The notes beneath the pieces were generated by a model. It had not been told where the DNA came from, ran no database searches, and was given only the letters and a program-made list of their open reading frames with translations. A stretch of DNA of 64,000 bases from Lineolata rhizophorae (taxonomy: Eukaryota > Ascomycota > Dothideomycetes > Lineolatales > Lineolataceae): NCBI GenBank assembly GCA_010093515.1, contig MU001676.1, forward strand, positions 1,157,973 to 1,221,972, written 5' to 3'. The first letter of the stretch is position 1. Every line of letters begins with the position of its first letter. Below are positions 12,096-24,900 of the stretch, piece after piece. The position numbers and the translations under genes were made by a program.

Positions 12096-13742
12096 AGTAG
12101 ATCTGGGCAGAGGTCGTACGAGCGGCTTCGGAGTCTTCTCCAACCGGTGGGCGGGACCCTCGGGGACTCCAGGTTCCCCACCACCACCCCCGCTTGCTCA
12201 CGTTAGGGAGAGAAATTGTCGCGCGTCGACCTACCTACGTCCTGCCTGCGGAGTGTGTAGGGAGTAGTGCATCTGAACTCTACTTCTGCTTGGAAGGACC
12301 TGGCTTCCGCGTGCCCCGTTTACTTCGCCCTGCGGCTCTTCGCCACCCGTCCTCGCAGAGTCGTTAGGCCTTCCATCATCATTTAGGCCCCTCCCTTTCA
12401 CGGTCTGGCGGTTGCCACCAAGTTATACGGCGTCGCGAGAGACAGTAAGCCCATCATTTGTACCATCGCAACGAGGTAGAAGTCTTGCCTAATTGCACGT
12501 GACACTAGCTTTACGCCGCTCCCGGGCTCATATGTCTTGATGCTTCTATCTTCCTCAGCGATAACTACGGCAGCTAATGAGCCACCAAGGGACGCGAAAA
12601 GTCCACGTAGTTTCACCGGCGGAAGGGGGATTTTTGTCCACTTAGAAGTTGGCATAAAGCAGCAGAGAAGGGACCTGGGTAACATACTGGAATCCTCACG
12701 TCCGCGGTGCGGCTTGGACGTGCTGTTGTGCCATACTTGGATGATCTGTAGATCTGCTAGTTCTCCGAATGCACGTGAATGTTGATAACTGATGGTATAT
12801 AAAGATGAATGCATGCTACAACCGGAGTTCGCGCTAGGTCCCTGGCCCCACGGCGCAATCCGTACGCCTTTGACACTCGACATATCATGCCCGGGCGTGA
12901 TACGGCTGGAGGAGGTGGAATCCGCATGGCATCTCCGGAGGCCCGTCCCACTCCAGCCAGCAAAGATGAAGGACTTGACTTTGAGCGCTACTTATCACGC
13001 TGCGTGAGCCTGTCACGAGCGCATTGCATGATGCATCCCGCGAAGAGTTCCGCAAGCAGACAGGCGGAGAGAAGATGACGCAGAGAAGAGACATGGCCTA
13101 TCGGAGCAAGGCGTGAAGCTCCCAAGCTGTGCGACGGCGCCTGCGAGGCGGGGAGCGAGATGTTAGCGCGACATGGCGGTGCCAGCGAGAGAGGAGGGCT
13201 TTGGCGGCGGGGTGGCACTGGACCATGGGCGCCGAGCACTCAGAGCCCGACAAGCGGCGGCGGCGCGGAGAACGAGCCGGACTGGCGGTCTGAGCGGCCA
13301 ATGCAGCGCTAGCATAGGCAGAGGATGTAGCTCAGGGAGGGCTTACGAAGAAAAGTGATGCCTGCGTCCAGCTCGGGGGAAAGGGAGGGAAGGAAGCGTC
13401 ACGACACAGCCCTCTTTTTCCCTTTTTTTTTTTTTTGTTTCGTCTCCCACTCTCCTGCCTCGGAAGAAGTTTGTGCGCGCAGGCTCCCACGATAAGCGAG
13501 CGGCCGTACGTAATTCCAGCATTGGCACGCCGAGCGCCCGCCGGGCTGCGGCTGCTGCCAGGGACCAGGAACGCGCCCGACGGAGCGATCCGTGCCTGGC
13601 GCTCTCGCCTTGCTGCTCTGCCTCTCCGCCGCGACATGGCCGCGTGATCCTCCTTCTCCTCTACCGCATCCGCTCCCGCTGCGCGCTGCAAAGCCCGCGA
13701 GCTTCGTCATCCCTCATACCAAGGAATCCCCGCCGCGCGCCC

Positions 13743-16700
13743 ATGTCGCGCGCCAGCCCGGCGGCATGTGTAAGTCGTCTTGTTTCTCGTCCCTGGCCCC
13801 CCTCCCCCGCTCCTGTTGTTTCGCGTCGTGAGGGCTCCAGGAGCCGCCTGAGACCGCTCCGCTGCCCCGGGCCATCTTTACCCCTTTCGCCGGCGCCCTG
13901 CCATCACGGGCGCGTGCCGCCCGGCACACGTGTTGGGTCGAACGTCTGCCGTTGAGTTGTTGGAGTCGTGCCTAGCGCGTTCCCGCTTTCGCGCGCGAGC
14001 GCGAGGGATCTCGGCGGCCCGCCCCAAACGCCCTCGGATGATTCGCGGTATCAGATCTCGTTGCTGACTCGGTCCACGTCGCCCGTCGCAGCGTGCCCCC
14101 CGCCGTCCCAGGGACGACAGAATGCTGCCGGGAGCCTGTCGCACCATCCTGAGCGGCCTGTCGTGACGCCCACGCCGCCGCCGCCGCCTCCCTCTTCCGC
14201 CGGCGAGTTTCCTCCTTACTCCTCCTCCTCCTCCCCCTCCGCCGCCGCCGCGGTCGTCGCTGGTATCGCCGCCTCGTCCGCACCGTCCACCACGACTACC
14301 CGTGGCAGAGCGCTCACCACCGGCGCCGGCCGCGCTCCCTCGCCGCGCTCCCTCGCCCCTTCCTCCGCCGGCGCTAGCCCGGATGGCGTCCCGGACCGCA
14401 AAGCCTCCCTCTCCTACGGCCACCATCGGCAAGCGTCCATCGTCCATGGCGGAATCCACCACCACTCCCGAAACACGAGCTTCGTGAACACGCCGTCGAC
14501 GAGTCCTCTGAGCCCTCAGCCGGCCGCTGCTGCGGTCGCCGCCGCGGTCGAGATGGCTTCTCTTTCTAGTGATGGGGCCGCTGGAAGCGGTGGAATGGGC
14601 AGTGGCGGCATAGGTGGAGGCGAAGCTGGAGTCGGAGCGAGCGACCAGGATCAGCTGCGAGACCTACCCTCTCTCAGCAACGGATACCCCGGCGTTCAGA
14701 GCAGATACGCTTCTTCGTCACAGTCGCTCGTGTCCGAGAGAGCTGGTGGACTGGATGGGCCCAACACTTCTTCGGCATCCCGCCCTCGACCGGAACGGAG
14801 GCATAGCGGGAGGGTCAAACGGGAACATAACCACCATAGATCGCAATCACGACATCATGGAGCTGAGCTAAAAACGGTTGGCGAATACGCGTTGCATCAC
14901 CTCTTCAACTCGTTTGTCGGCCATGCAGATCAGAAAATCGGCCAGTGCGTCGCGGATGTACGAGACGGCGAGCCTCGAGTGGAGTTGATTTGCGGCCCCG
15001 GTGTAGATCCCGCGTTCGATCAGTTGATTTCCGCGCTCGGCCACATTGCAAGGCAGAAGCCTAAGCCCTTGATCGACACGCTGATGTTCTGGCGGAAATC
15101 AAAGAGCGAAGCCGCGAACCAGGCGAGAATCGAATTGAACCAGGCCAAAAGCCTCGCCCCTCCACATCCGAGCCTTCCACGTCGAGCCACTGAGCCCGTC
15201 GGTAACAACACGAACGACTCCCATTCTCCGCACGGTCCAATACCAACGTCACCTAATGTCTACGCGGCTCGTCAAGTAGCTGTCATCCAAGCCGAGAGAC
15301 GCTCCTCAGTTTCGATCTACCTGCTGTGCCGTGTGCTTAAGGAGATCATCGGACAATCGAGCCTTGCTTCGGTGACCCCAGAGATGGCCGACCGTCTTGA
15401 GGACATCATCTACACCCAGCTTTGTGGCGCGGACCCTTCGTCGCTGCAAGAGTCTCCTCTGAAGCTTGCAAATTGGCTTATATTTGCCGAGCTCCTCGGC
15501 GTGATGAGCGACATCAATTTCGAGAGCGTCTCGCAGCGGTTCGTACGGGATCTCGAAAAGTTCCATCCTCACCTCGGCGACAAGGGACCCGTCAACCGGG
15601 AGATTGAGGGCAGGGCGATCTTGATCGTCAGGGGCATGAGAGACTTGCGCGTAAAGACAACTCCTGACGAAGCATGGGACAAGTCTTGCGACTTTTTGCT
15701 CACCGTAGGAAGACTGTTTGCGGAAGTTCATGGCCAACCTCTCAAGGTTGCCTATTGCCGATTGTTCAGATCTTTACTACTCTCGATTGCCGCCGATACC
15801 AATGCGCCCTTAGGTATTCCAAAGTGGCGCAGTTTTGTAGAAGCTACAAGAGGTCGTGTCAACCCACTGCTGCAGAAGCCCAAGTACTGGCAGGATGCCT
15901 TTCCCCTCGCTGTTGCATTGTTATGCTCGTCGCCGCTGGACTCTTTCGCTCCTTCCTGGTCCCAACTCGTCCAGCTACAACAGCCGCGACTGAGGGAGCG
16001 AGTCTCTCGTCCCATAGCCCTCCAAGGGATATGTCAACTCGTGTGGACATATCTTTACAGGGGTCAGGATGCCCAGAGCGTTTCCGCTAGAAAAATCGAG
16101 GACGTTATCCGTTTGGTCTTCCAACCCGGAAAGCGATCTATTCTTTCGACCGATAGTCCTGTTGCAGAGCCTCTCATCCAGCTCATTCGCATCATCGGCT
16201 TCAAGCATCAAGATCTATGCTTCAGGACCATAATATTTCCCCTCATGAACGCCGAAGTCTTCACTGCGGGGAGCGTCAAGCTTCGTGTCGAGAGCCTGGA
16301 CCCGGAGAAGATGGTCATCGGAATTCGTGCCTTCCTCGCCATCATGAGCGACTTGGAGAATGGCGAGGTGCCTCCGTTCCCGACATGGTCCGACACGGAT
16401 ACCTTCCAAGACGCCCTGGAGCCGTTGTCTATGCCGCTTACCCCGAGACTCATGAATCAGGTGCCCACGAAATCGAGCACTGCCAAGGAAGATAGGCTGT
16501 CCAGGCCTGTTTTGACGGCAGGTTTCGCCGAGGTTGCAAAGGAATACTACGTCAAGTTCTGCAAGATCCTTGGAGAGATTACAATCATCTGCGACGAGGC
16601 TTTCGGAGGCCAGGCTGTGCTTGATGAGAAGTTCTCGGTTCAGGCCCCGAAGACTCCTCTGACGGAAGCGTTCAGTTTCTCGCGCCGGGAAGATCACCAA

Positions 16701-19700
16701 GGATCTACGGATCCGCGGCAAGGATTCTACGATCTCTTGCACATCGCTGTTCAAGCGTTACCCCGTTGCCTCTCGCCGCACATCCCCTTCAATTCTCTGG
16801 TCAACCTGCTCTGCACGGGAACGGCTCACGTCCAGAGCAACATCGCTTCATCATCCTCACAGTCTCTCAAGGCCATTGCTAAACAGTCGCATGCCCAACA
16901 AGTCACCATTGGGTTTGCGCGGTTTATTTTCAATTTCGACAATCGCTATTCGACACTGTCGGATGGGGGCATGCTCGGTCCGGGGCACATTGAAAGCACG
17001 TTGAAGCTCTACATCGAGCTCCTGGAAATATGGATTGAGGAAATCAAGCAGAAGACGAAGCGAACAGCATTGGAATCAAATCAAGACACGGCCAATGGAA
17101 GTCGTGGAAATGTCTTGGACCTCTCCGGTACCTTGGCCCACGTCGACGAAGTCGAGTCCCACGGCCTTTTCTTCCTGTGCTCCCCTTCACGGCTGGTCCG
17201 AGGTCTGGCTATCACAGTTCTCCGCTTGATCAGCGAGTTTGATACTGCTGTCGGCAAAGATAGCGACCGCATAATTGGGCTAATGGAGCGATACCCCCAT
17301 CGGTTCATGAATGTGGACGATGAGAAGCTTACGTTGGCCGAACGAAGTCGCCTGCAACGGGGACTGAGAAAAAGCAATCTGCATGGCATCGTTCTCGAAG
17401 TCTGCGGGAGTGACCTACCCATCGATTCCGGATTGTGGTTCAAGATGTTCCCTAGCCTGGTGAGGGAATGCATGCAAATTTGCCCGAGCGCGGTCACCAT
17501 GACTAGAGACATCGTATGTGCGCGGTTGTCGCAGATGCAGCGGGCCATCGGTGCTCTCGCCGATGGCACCAGGTCCAGCCCCTACACCGCCGCCGAGGCT
17601 GTACAACATAGGCTTGTTGGAAGAATTGCGTCGACTGCTCCGGAGATTGTCATCGATCAATGGAAACTGTACTTGATCTTTGCTTGCACGAGCCTCACAA
17701 ACCTTGGTGGTCAGCAACAAGCGCAAGGACAGATGGCGCAGCATTTGCGGAAGCCCTCGAAATCATCCCCGGTCCCAGTCGAGAAGATCAACTCAGCAGC
17801 CGAACTCTTCGCCAGGGTCATCCCGTTCCTTTCGGTCGAGAACGAAGCCGTTCGAGATGCCGTCGTGGTTGGTTTAGGTGCTATCAACAAGAACCTGTAC
17901 CGGACGCTGCTTGAGTCACTTCAGTCTGTTGTTACTGCCATCCATGACGAGGCCAAGACGCGGATGGGCCTACATCAGCGAACAATGAGCAGTCCTCGTC
18001 GATTCCGTCCCACGAACCACCTCCGCACGGAAGTGACGCACGTTTACAAGCTGACGTCTCATTTCTTGCACTACACTGACGTCTACAACGACGAGTGGAT
18101 CCTGACCAACCTGGTGAATTACACCAAGGATATTCGGCTCTTCCTTGCCGACGTGGAGGTCCAAAACGAGTGGGAATTTCAGAAGCTCCGCATCCATTAT
18201 TGCGGCCTCGTCGAGGAGCTCTTCGAGGGCATAAATCGAAACAGTGATCCCATTCGTTGGATGCCGTTCCAAGCACGCAAAGCGGCTTTCGCTCTCATGG
18301 AGGAGTGGTGCGGCTACTCTCCTAATCAGCCGCAGATACAGCGACGCGAAGATACCATGCGACGATCCATGCTAGAACGGGTCGACTTGGAAATCGGTAG
18401 TCGAGGAGTCGTCTCTGCAGCTATGGAGATTGAGAAGAAAAATCTCCGCACAGCAGCTCTGAGCTCAATGGCATCTCTATGTGGCGGCCCGGTCAGCATC
18501 CGTACGGACAGCAAGGTCGACTTGCAGTTCGACGTTCGTCGCATGCTCTCCTGGGTAGACACGATTTTCGACACTCTTAGCGATACAATGCACGGGATTG
18601 GTCGGCGAGCATTGAAAAACCTCATCGTTCACAACAAGGAACATCCTCTGCTACTCGACCGTGCCATTGAAATGTGCTTCACAGCGAGTTCTCCGAAGGC
18701 TTTGGAGAGCTACTTTGATGTTGTGACTCAGGTCTTGACCGAGAGCACTGATTTCTCCCCACCTTTCTACAAAGTCTTGGTCGCCGGCCTCTACACTTTG
18801 GGAAACGAGAGCAACGTTATCCGCATGAAGTCCGCTCGTCTGCTGCGGACACTCGAAGAGCGCCAGCAGAAGAATTCCAAGCTTCAGGATTTGGATATTA
18901 GCATATCGGACAAGACGATTGCGGTCTACAAACTCGCTCAATTTGAGATGTCCCGGAGACTAGCGCAGCAACACGCCGAGATTGCCTTTTTTGTCCTTTC
19001 AGAATTCGCGCTCCATTTCAAGGATTTGATGCCAGACCATCAGCGGAACATCGTTGCGGCGATGCTTCCGTGGATTCAAACGGTCGAACTTCAATTGGAC
19101 CCCAACGGGGGACCCACGGCGCAGTCCTACATGTTGCTAATCAATCTCTTCGAGATTACCGTCCGGTGCGGGAATGCCCTCCACAACGAAATTCAGGCTC
19201 TTTGGCAAGCGCTAGCTACGGGTCCCCATGCGGGGAACGTGCAGCTCGTTCTTGATTTCATCATCTCGCTGTGCCTAGAGAAACGCGAGCAAAACTTTGT
19301 AGACTATGCGAAGCAGATTGTAGTCTACTTGTCTAGCACGCCTGCGGGGCTCAAAGTAGTCGAATTTCTCCTGCTTCAGATAAATCCGAAGGCCATGGTG
19401 TTCGAGAAGCGCGAGGTCTCCCAGCCGCCGCCAGATCCGGTCGGACTGCCGTATCTCGCTGATATCAGTGTGATCCTCCCAACGGGTAACAATAAACAGG
19501 TAAGCGTGTCTCAACGTGTACAAGAGGTGTGGTGTCCGTTAACAGTCGCGAAGGCTCCGTTCTCTCTCGGCCATCTGTGTCTCATCCTTCTGGTCGATCT
19601 GATGGTGTCTCCTGTTCGGGTGGGAAAGGATAAAGTGCCTCTTCTCCTACAGGTCGTGCTCGTTCTCTGGGACCACTACACGCCACTTGTCCAAGACCAA

Positions 19701-21983
19701 GCGCAGGAAATGCTTGTCCATCTCATCCACGAACTCGTTATTTCAAAACTCGAAGAAGGCCAGATGTCCCCAGACAAGCAGGAGATTGAAGATTTCGTAG
19801 AGATGATCCGACGGCATGACGCCAAAGTCGGTTGGAATTACGAAGACTTCAACGGCAAGAACGATGAGACGTCTGGGAACCGTGTCCCGGAGCCGATGGA
19901 GTACGTTGCAACTGAGGTAGCCCGCATCTTTTCTATCAGCTATCCGGGCATACGCGAGGAGTGGTGTAAGACCACCCTTCAATGGGCAACATCCTGTCCG
20001 GTCAAGCACCTGGCTTGCCGCTCTTTCCAACTTTTCCGATGCATCTTAAGCGCTTTGAACCAGGGGATGCTGGCGGACATGCTCGTTCGGCTCTCGAACA
20101 CCATTGCAGATGATGAGAGCGATATCCAGACGTTCTCCATGGAGATCCTTACGACGCTGAGAAAGATCATCGAATACCTCGACCCGTCGGACATCCTTCA
20201 ATACCCACAGCTTTTCTGGGCTACATGTGCTTGCCTGGAAACAATCCACGAGCAAGAGTTCATGGAGAGTCTTGCCATGCTGGATCGGCTGCTCGACAAA
20301 CTTGACCTCAGCAATCCGGCCGTCATCAAACTGCTCCAGGATAGGAAACCGAAGTGGGAGGGCACATTTGATGGCGTTCAGAGTTCTATCTACAAGGGAA
20401 TTTGCTCAAGCGTTTGCCTGGATAGGAGCTTGGGCCTCATGCAACGCTTGGCCCTTTTGCCGTCAAGCGACCTGGTTGGCAACGACAACCGACTTATGTA
20501 CACCGTCTTAGCCAACATGCCACGCTTCCTCAATTCGTTCGAGCTCGACGGACTAGATCAGCATGCCACATCAGCCGCTGAAGCTCTTGTCCCCATTGCG
20601 GAGACGAACGGCTGCTCAAGCCTCGCGCGAGTTCTGTCGGGATTCTCGAGCTCACGGTACAGATCTGCCAACGATTTCCTGCTGCAAACGGTGTCCGCGA
20701 TCCGAACTGCCTACTTCCCGGATCTCGACTACGGATGCTTGGTTTTCCTGATGAGTCTGTTGACCAATAGGCTCCCTTGGGTCAAGGTCAAGACGATGCA
20801 GGTTCTTTGCGAGGTAATTCCAGAAATTGACCTGCGGAAGGCTGAGATTGCCTCCAAAGGACCGGATCTCATTTCACCGTTGTTGAGGCTCCTCCAAACG
20901 GAGTTCTGTCCAGAAGCCCTTGAAGTACTTGATCACGTCATGACCCTCTCCGGAACTGCTACGCCTATGGACCGGCACCATCTCCGAATGAGCATGGCGG
21001 GCTCTCATTCAAGCCGGGCGTTGCGGAAGGAATACGAGAAGACGCAGAGCCTCTACGGGATCCCGGAAGAAACTGGATGGTCAATTCCGATGCCTGCCGT
21101 GCATTCCTCCATGACTCGGGCAAACGTGCACAATGTCTTTTACACTTGTGCGAGCGCGGATATGAAAGTCGACATCGACACGGCGACGCCAAAGATCGAA
21201 TTCTTGGCCGAAGAGGACAGTGATTCATACTTCCCTGACCAACGGACGGACACGATGACATCAGAAGACGCTCGAGACCACGTCCCTCGTAACATGGGCT
21301 CGTTAACGCTGAAGCTAGACAGTTTGGATGATGCCTTTGATGACGACGATGACACTGTCACAGCCTCGACCGGTCCGACCAGCCCGTTCACGAGTCCCAT
21401 GGACACATCTATGGAAGTCCGCGAGAACCTCTACGAGCAACAGACCCTACCCATTCTCCACAAATCTCTCACACGTAACGCTAGCGTTTCCTCTTTTCAG
21501 ACGGGTTTCGCCGACCTGAAAGCTCCCGCTTCCCGCGGCGACCCGGCCGTTATGACTCCCACGGCTTTCACCGTGCCGACCCTTGTTCCCGTGGGGCTAC
21601 CAGCACCTAGCACTACGATGATACGCCCTGGCCTCCACTCTCGATCCATCACCTCGCCACCCTTGAACCATGTCCAGCGCACGCCACCTAGCGCGGAGGC
21701 GTCAGGCGACGAGCACGAGGAGTCCTTCTCGGACGATGACGTCTCGACTGGGCGCCTACCCCCCGGCGGGCCCGCCGACAAACAGTTCTCGCTCGAGAAC
21801 GTGATCCGGCCCATCGCCCAAGGGACGAGGTCGGGCTTTCGCTCAGGAATGCGGCGCCTGACGGGCGGTAGCGGGGACAGGGAGCGCACGAGAGAGGCGA
21901 TCCGCCAGCAGTTGCAACGCAGTCCCAAGGTGCCAAAAGTGCCGGACGCGTACTTGCCGAATCCGAAGTCGTCGGATCTCTAA
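13743..21983 (+). CDS. Furry/Tao3/Mor2 (PAG1-type) cell morphogenesis scaffold
   Basis: Very large HEAT-like protein of about 2,630 residues. Furry-family proteins (Tao3/Pag1 in budding yeast, Mor2 in fission yeast) are scaffolds of NDR-kinase networks (Cbk1, Orb6, COT-1) controlling polarised growth and septation at the cortex. The first ~230 residues are Ser/Pro/Ala/Gly low complexity. The MOR2-PAG1 N-terminal domain starts near KTVGEYALHHLF (about 14870), central helical repeats fill 16,900-20,000, and a C-terminal block ends near 20,950. An acidic/Ser-rich tail (DDAFDDDDD near 21335) follows. An intron at 19500-19652 (GTAAGC...CTACAG, 153 bases) keeps the frame open and inserts unlike sequence if retained. 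The start is uncertain: the open frame begins at 13956 without an ATG before conserved sequence, so I propose ATG at 13743 with a short exon to 13767 and an intron ending at 13955 or 13965. Family assignment is strong. Confidence 0.9.
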
Positions 21984-24900
21984 GAGCCTTTTCTTTCCTT
22001 CAAGTTCACTTGTCTCCTGGCACTATGGGTTCTACTACTGCCTGTATTTGCGTCCTTCGTGCGTTAACGGGAAGGAGTTGTTTCACGATGCATTGTTCAC
22101 GGCGCTTGCGTGGGTCTCTCAGCATTATCTGTAAGACAGGGCGCGATTTGTTTCTTTCACGTAAAGATGAGGCGGTCCCTTCTGTTGTATATTCGACTGG
22201 TCAAGAGAGTGAGCGCATCATGCATGTGGCGGGAGAGGTAGGAATGGAGTTTGTAGCCACGATGCCAGGTTCAGAAATTTTCTTCTGGGTAGCAGTGGAC
22301 TGTAGCATCGACACCGATAACACCAAATACTATTATGTACTAGAAATGTGTCCGGCGTGGCAATATGAACTATCATATCCAGCGTATCTCAAGTCAAGCC
22401 TTGCGTGGAAGGTTTGAATGTTGTTTCAGATCACTAATTCGAATAAACTCTGAGACTATCTACTAGGAATTGCATCCGAAACAAATCGCGAGAACTTTTC
22501 CTCAATTTCCATTGGCCGTCGCACAACTTGTAGAAAAATGATTCGCCATTCGGACCGAATTATCAGGCCGAAACACTCCCGGTCTCCCGGATACATACAA
22601 CGTTCAAGGGATCCACTTCTGCGCTTATCCAAGGACCGCGTGGAGCCGGCTTCCTTTTCGATGGACCGTGGCTAATTGGAAACCTATTCGACGTCAGGGT
22701 AGCAATCGCACGATTCCAGACGAGCGATAGCTCATTCGCTACATATCTGGAATGTGAGAACAAAAAGCGCACCCGCGATGTGTATGTACGCAATTGCACG
22801 TTTTCGAATTCAAGCCCCTGTGTTGCGATGGAACATGGCCTTCTAAAAATCTAGCGTGGGATCGTCCAAGAGCTACATCTTCGATTTCCGAAAAAGGTTA
22901 CGCAATAGAAGACTCGCGGAAGGGTGGCGCCGTGGAATGAAGTTAGCTCCCACGTATGTCAGGGGCAGTGCGAAGCAAAGTCCGACAATTTTTATTGCGC
23001 CGAGGGCGGAAGGCGGTCGGGGTGATCTGTCATACACGGTGTGTAGCACTACTCCGTGCTCCGCGGTGGTTTGACCAAACGAAATGGCCATGGCTGGGCG
23101 CTGCTATGTATGAGGCCTTTCGGTGGTGGGAGTGGTGTGGCCTGATGCCGCGTGCGTGATGGGGGCAGCCGCTGGCTTTCTCCGCGGCAGTGGAGCAACA
23201 CCACCGCGACAAGCACATAACGTAGCACATCAACGCGCCAAGACTTGTGATCTCATTCATTGATAGAACTCTGCGAGTTGGCCTCCGCCTTCTTTTCTCT
23301 TCTTTCGCTTTCCTTTTGCGACTGGAAGTCCCCTTGCTCGTTTCAAAACTGCCCGCCAATCGCTCGACCGGAGGACGGTTCTCATTGCCGCAATTGCTGC
23401 GACCCGGCTGCGCCAAATCCCTCGAGCCGTGGCCGAGGAGGCATACAGCCGCGTGCTCATCCCGCACGCGAGCCGCCCTCGCAGCAGCGAATACCGTCTG
23501 CACGCATGTCCGGACAGGCGCAGGCAACCGCAGCAGGCATTGTGCCAAGCAAGCCACAGCCCCGACGACCGCGCCGCTGGATCCTGAGGCATCCCGTTTC
23601 CACACGCCCGTATCAGGGCAGCCGTGATGGGAGCGGGTGCGAGGTGGGGGTTTTCTGATAAGGATATGTGTGCCCTAATCTTCGAAGCCCATTTTATTTC
23701 CCCAGTGCGGAGTACATGTGTGGACGGCTGCTCCCAGTGCTACCCGCGTCGTGGGGTGCATGATCGAAACTGCTCTATAATCTACAGGTAGGTACTGCCG
23801 AGCCATGTATGTAGACACTTCTCAACGGCCAAACTAGTGATGGACTCGCTGTCCGCCATTCATAGTACAGGTACTCTAGTAGGAGTAAAAATCCCGACGT
23901 CCAATAGCGGAGCCAGCAAATAAAAAAGTTCTTATCGCCCGATAATAGCACGGAACGTCGAAAAGTGCCGAATCACGTCCGAGAGTTTCGGTAAACCCGC
24001 GTGCGGCATGCGAAGCAACGCTCCAAGTTCCTGCACCGCCCACATTTTAATTGTTGTAGGCACGTCTTCGGAGTCGACCACCGTCGCAAGCTAGTGTGCA
24101 ATCGCAACTGATTCTTGGATTCGCCTTCAGGCGTTTCATCGTGAGTCTATTCGGGCCGCCCCGATTTCGGAACCGCGTCAAGTTCTGGGTCAATGTACTG
24201 CCATGTTCCCTCTGCTGCCTCGGCCGTACGTTTGCTTGAGGAGATCCAGAGATTCCAGTTTGAGGTCCCACGAAGTGTGATCATGCCGACGATTGTGCTA
24301 GCAATGGCAGAAAAGTGCGCTGTGACATACGCTTCGAGAAATTGACGCTGAAATCGAACCGTGCCGAGAGCCGTGGGCTGTGATCTGTTCGGAGGCTCAT
24401 AGTCCGATTGGAAAAGGTCAACAAGCACGCCGAACAGTTGGAATTGCCTCGAAAACTGTCGATAGGGCTCTATACGGCTCTCCGTCTAGAATCGCTGTAG
24501 GTCTACTGCTTAGGAGAAGATTGCCGGGCTCATACATTTCCGATACTTGCCAATGAAGTATGTTGGTACTATATACGAAAATTCTATCGAATTAAACGAA
24601 AGTACGGGGTTGCTCCTGAGCATAGGCTTGGCGGCTGAGCTATTCTGTTTAAACGTTCCCTGAAACATATTGGCCTTAGGACTTGTCTAGATCTGTTCTA
24701 GTTTGCATATAATGTACTAGTCTAGAGCTATATCGTATTTAGCGTACACATAGCGCGTGTCTCGAGGGTTTTTGGTACGCTCAAGCTCGCAACCCCGCTG
24801 CTCAGGAGTTTGCGCTGCGTATGCGATACGCCTTCAGATTGCACCATGTAGTACAGGTTCGAACGTCGATGCGGGATTTGGCTCCCTTGCCTCTGTGCTA

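Larger units (their letters stand above)
11028..13742. other. Intergenic between divergent P450 reductase and Furry genes
   Basis: The left part is the GC-rich leader and promoter of the reductase, with a 16-base G run at 11077-11092 and a GGC trinucleotide run at 11323-11346. A TACGTAGG tandem repeat lies at 12058-12095. A TATATAAA box at 12797-12804 is the best TATA-like element seen, but no clear gene follows it closely. A T/C tract occurs at 13411-13437. Frames on both strands lack recognisable domains. The right part must contain the Furry promoter and 5' leader. Confidence 0.6.

Noticed and set aside
12797-13078. TATATAAA box followed by an ATG frame
   Set aside because: The 89-codon frame has no protein-like features and sits in the Furry upstream region. 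The box alone does not support a gene.
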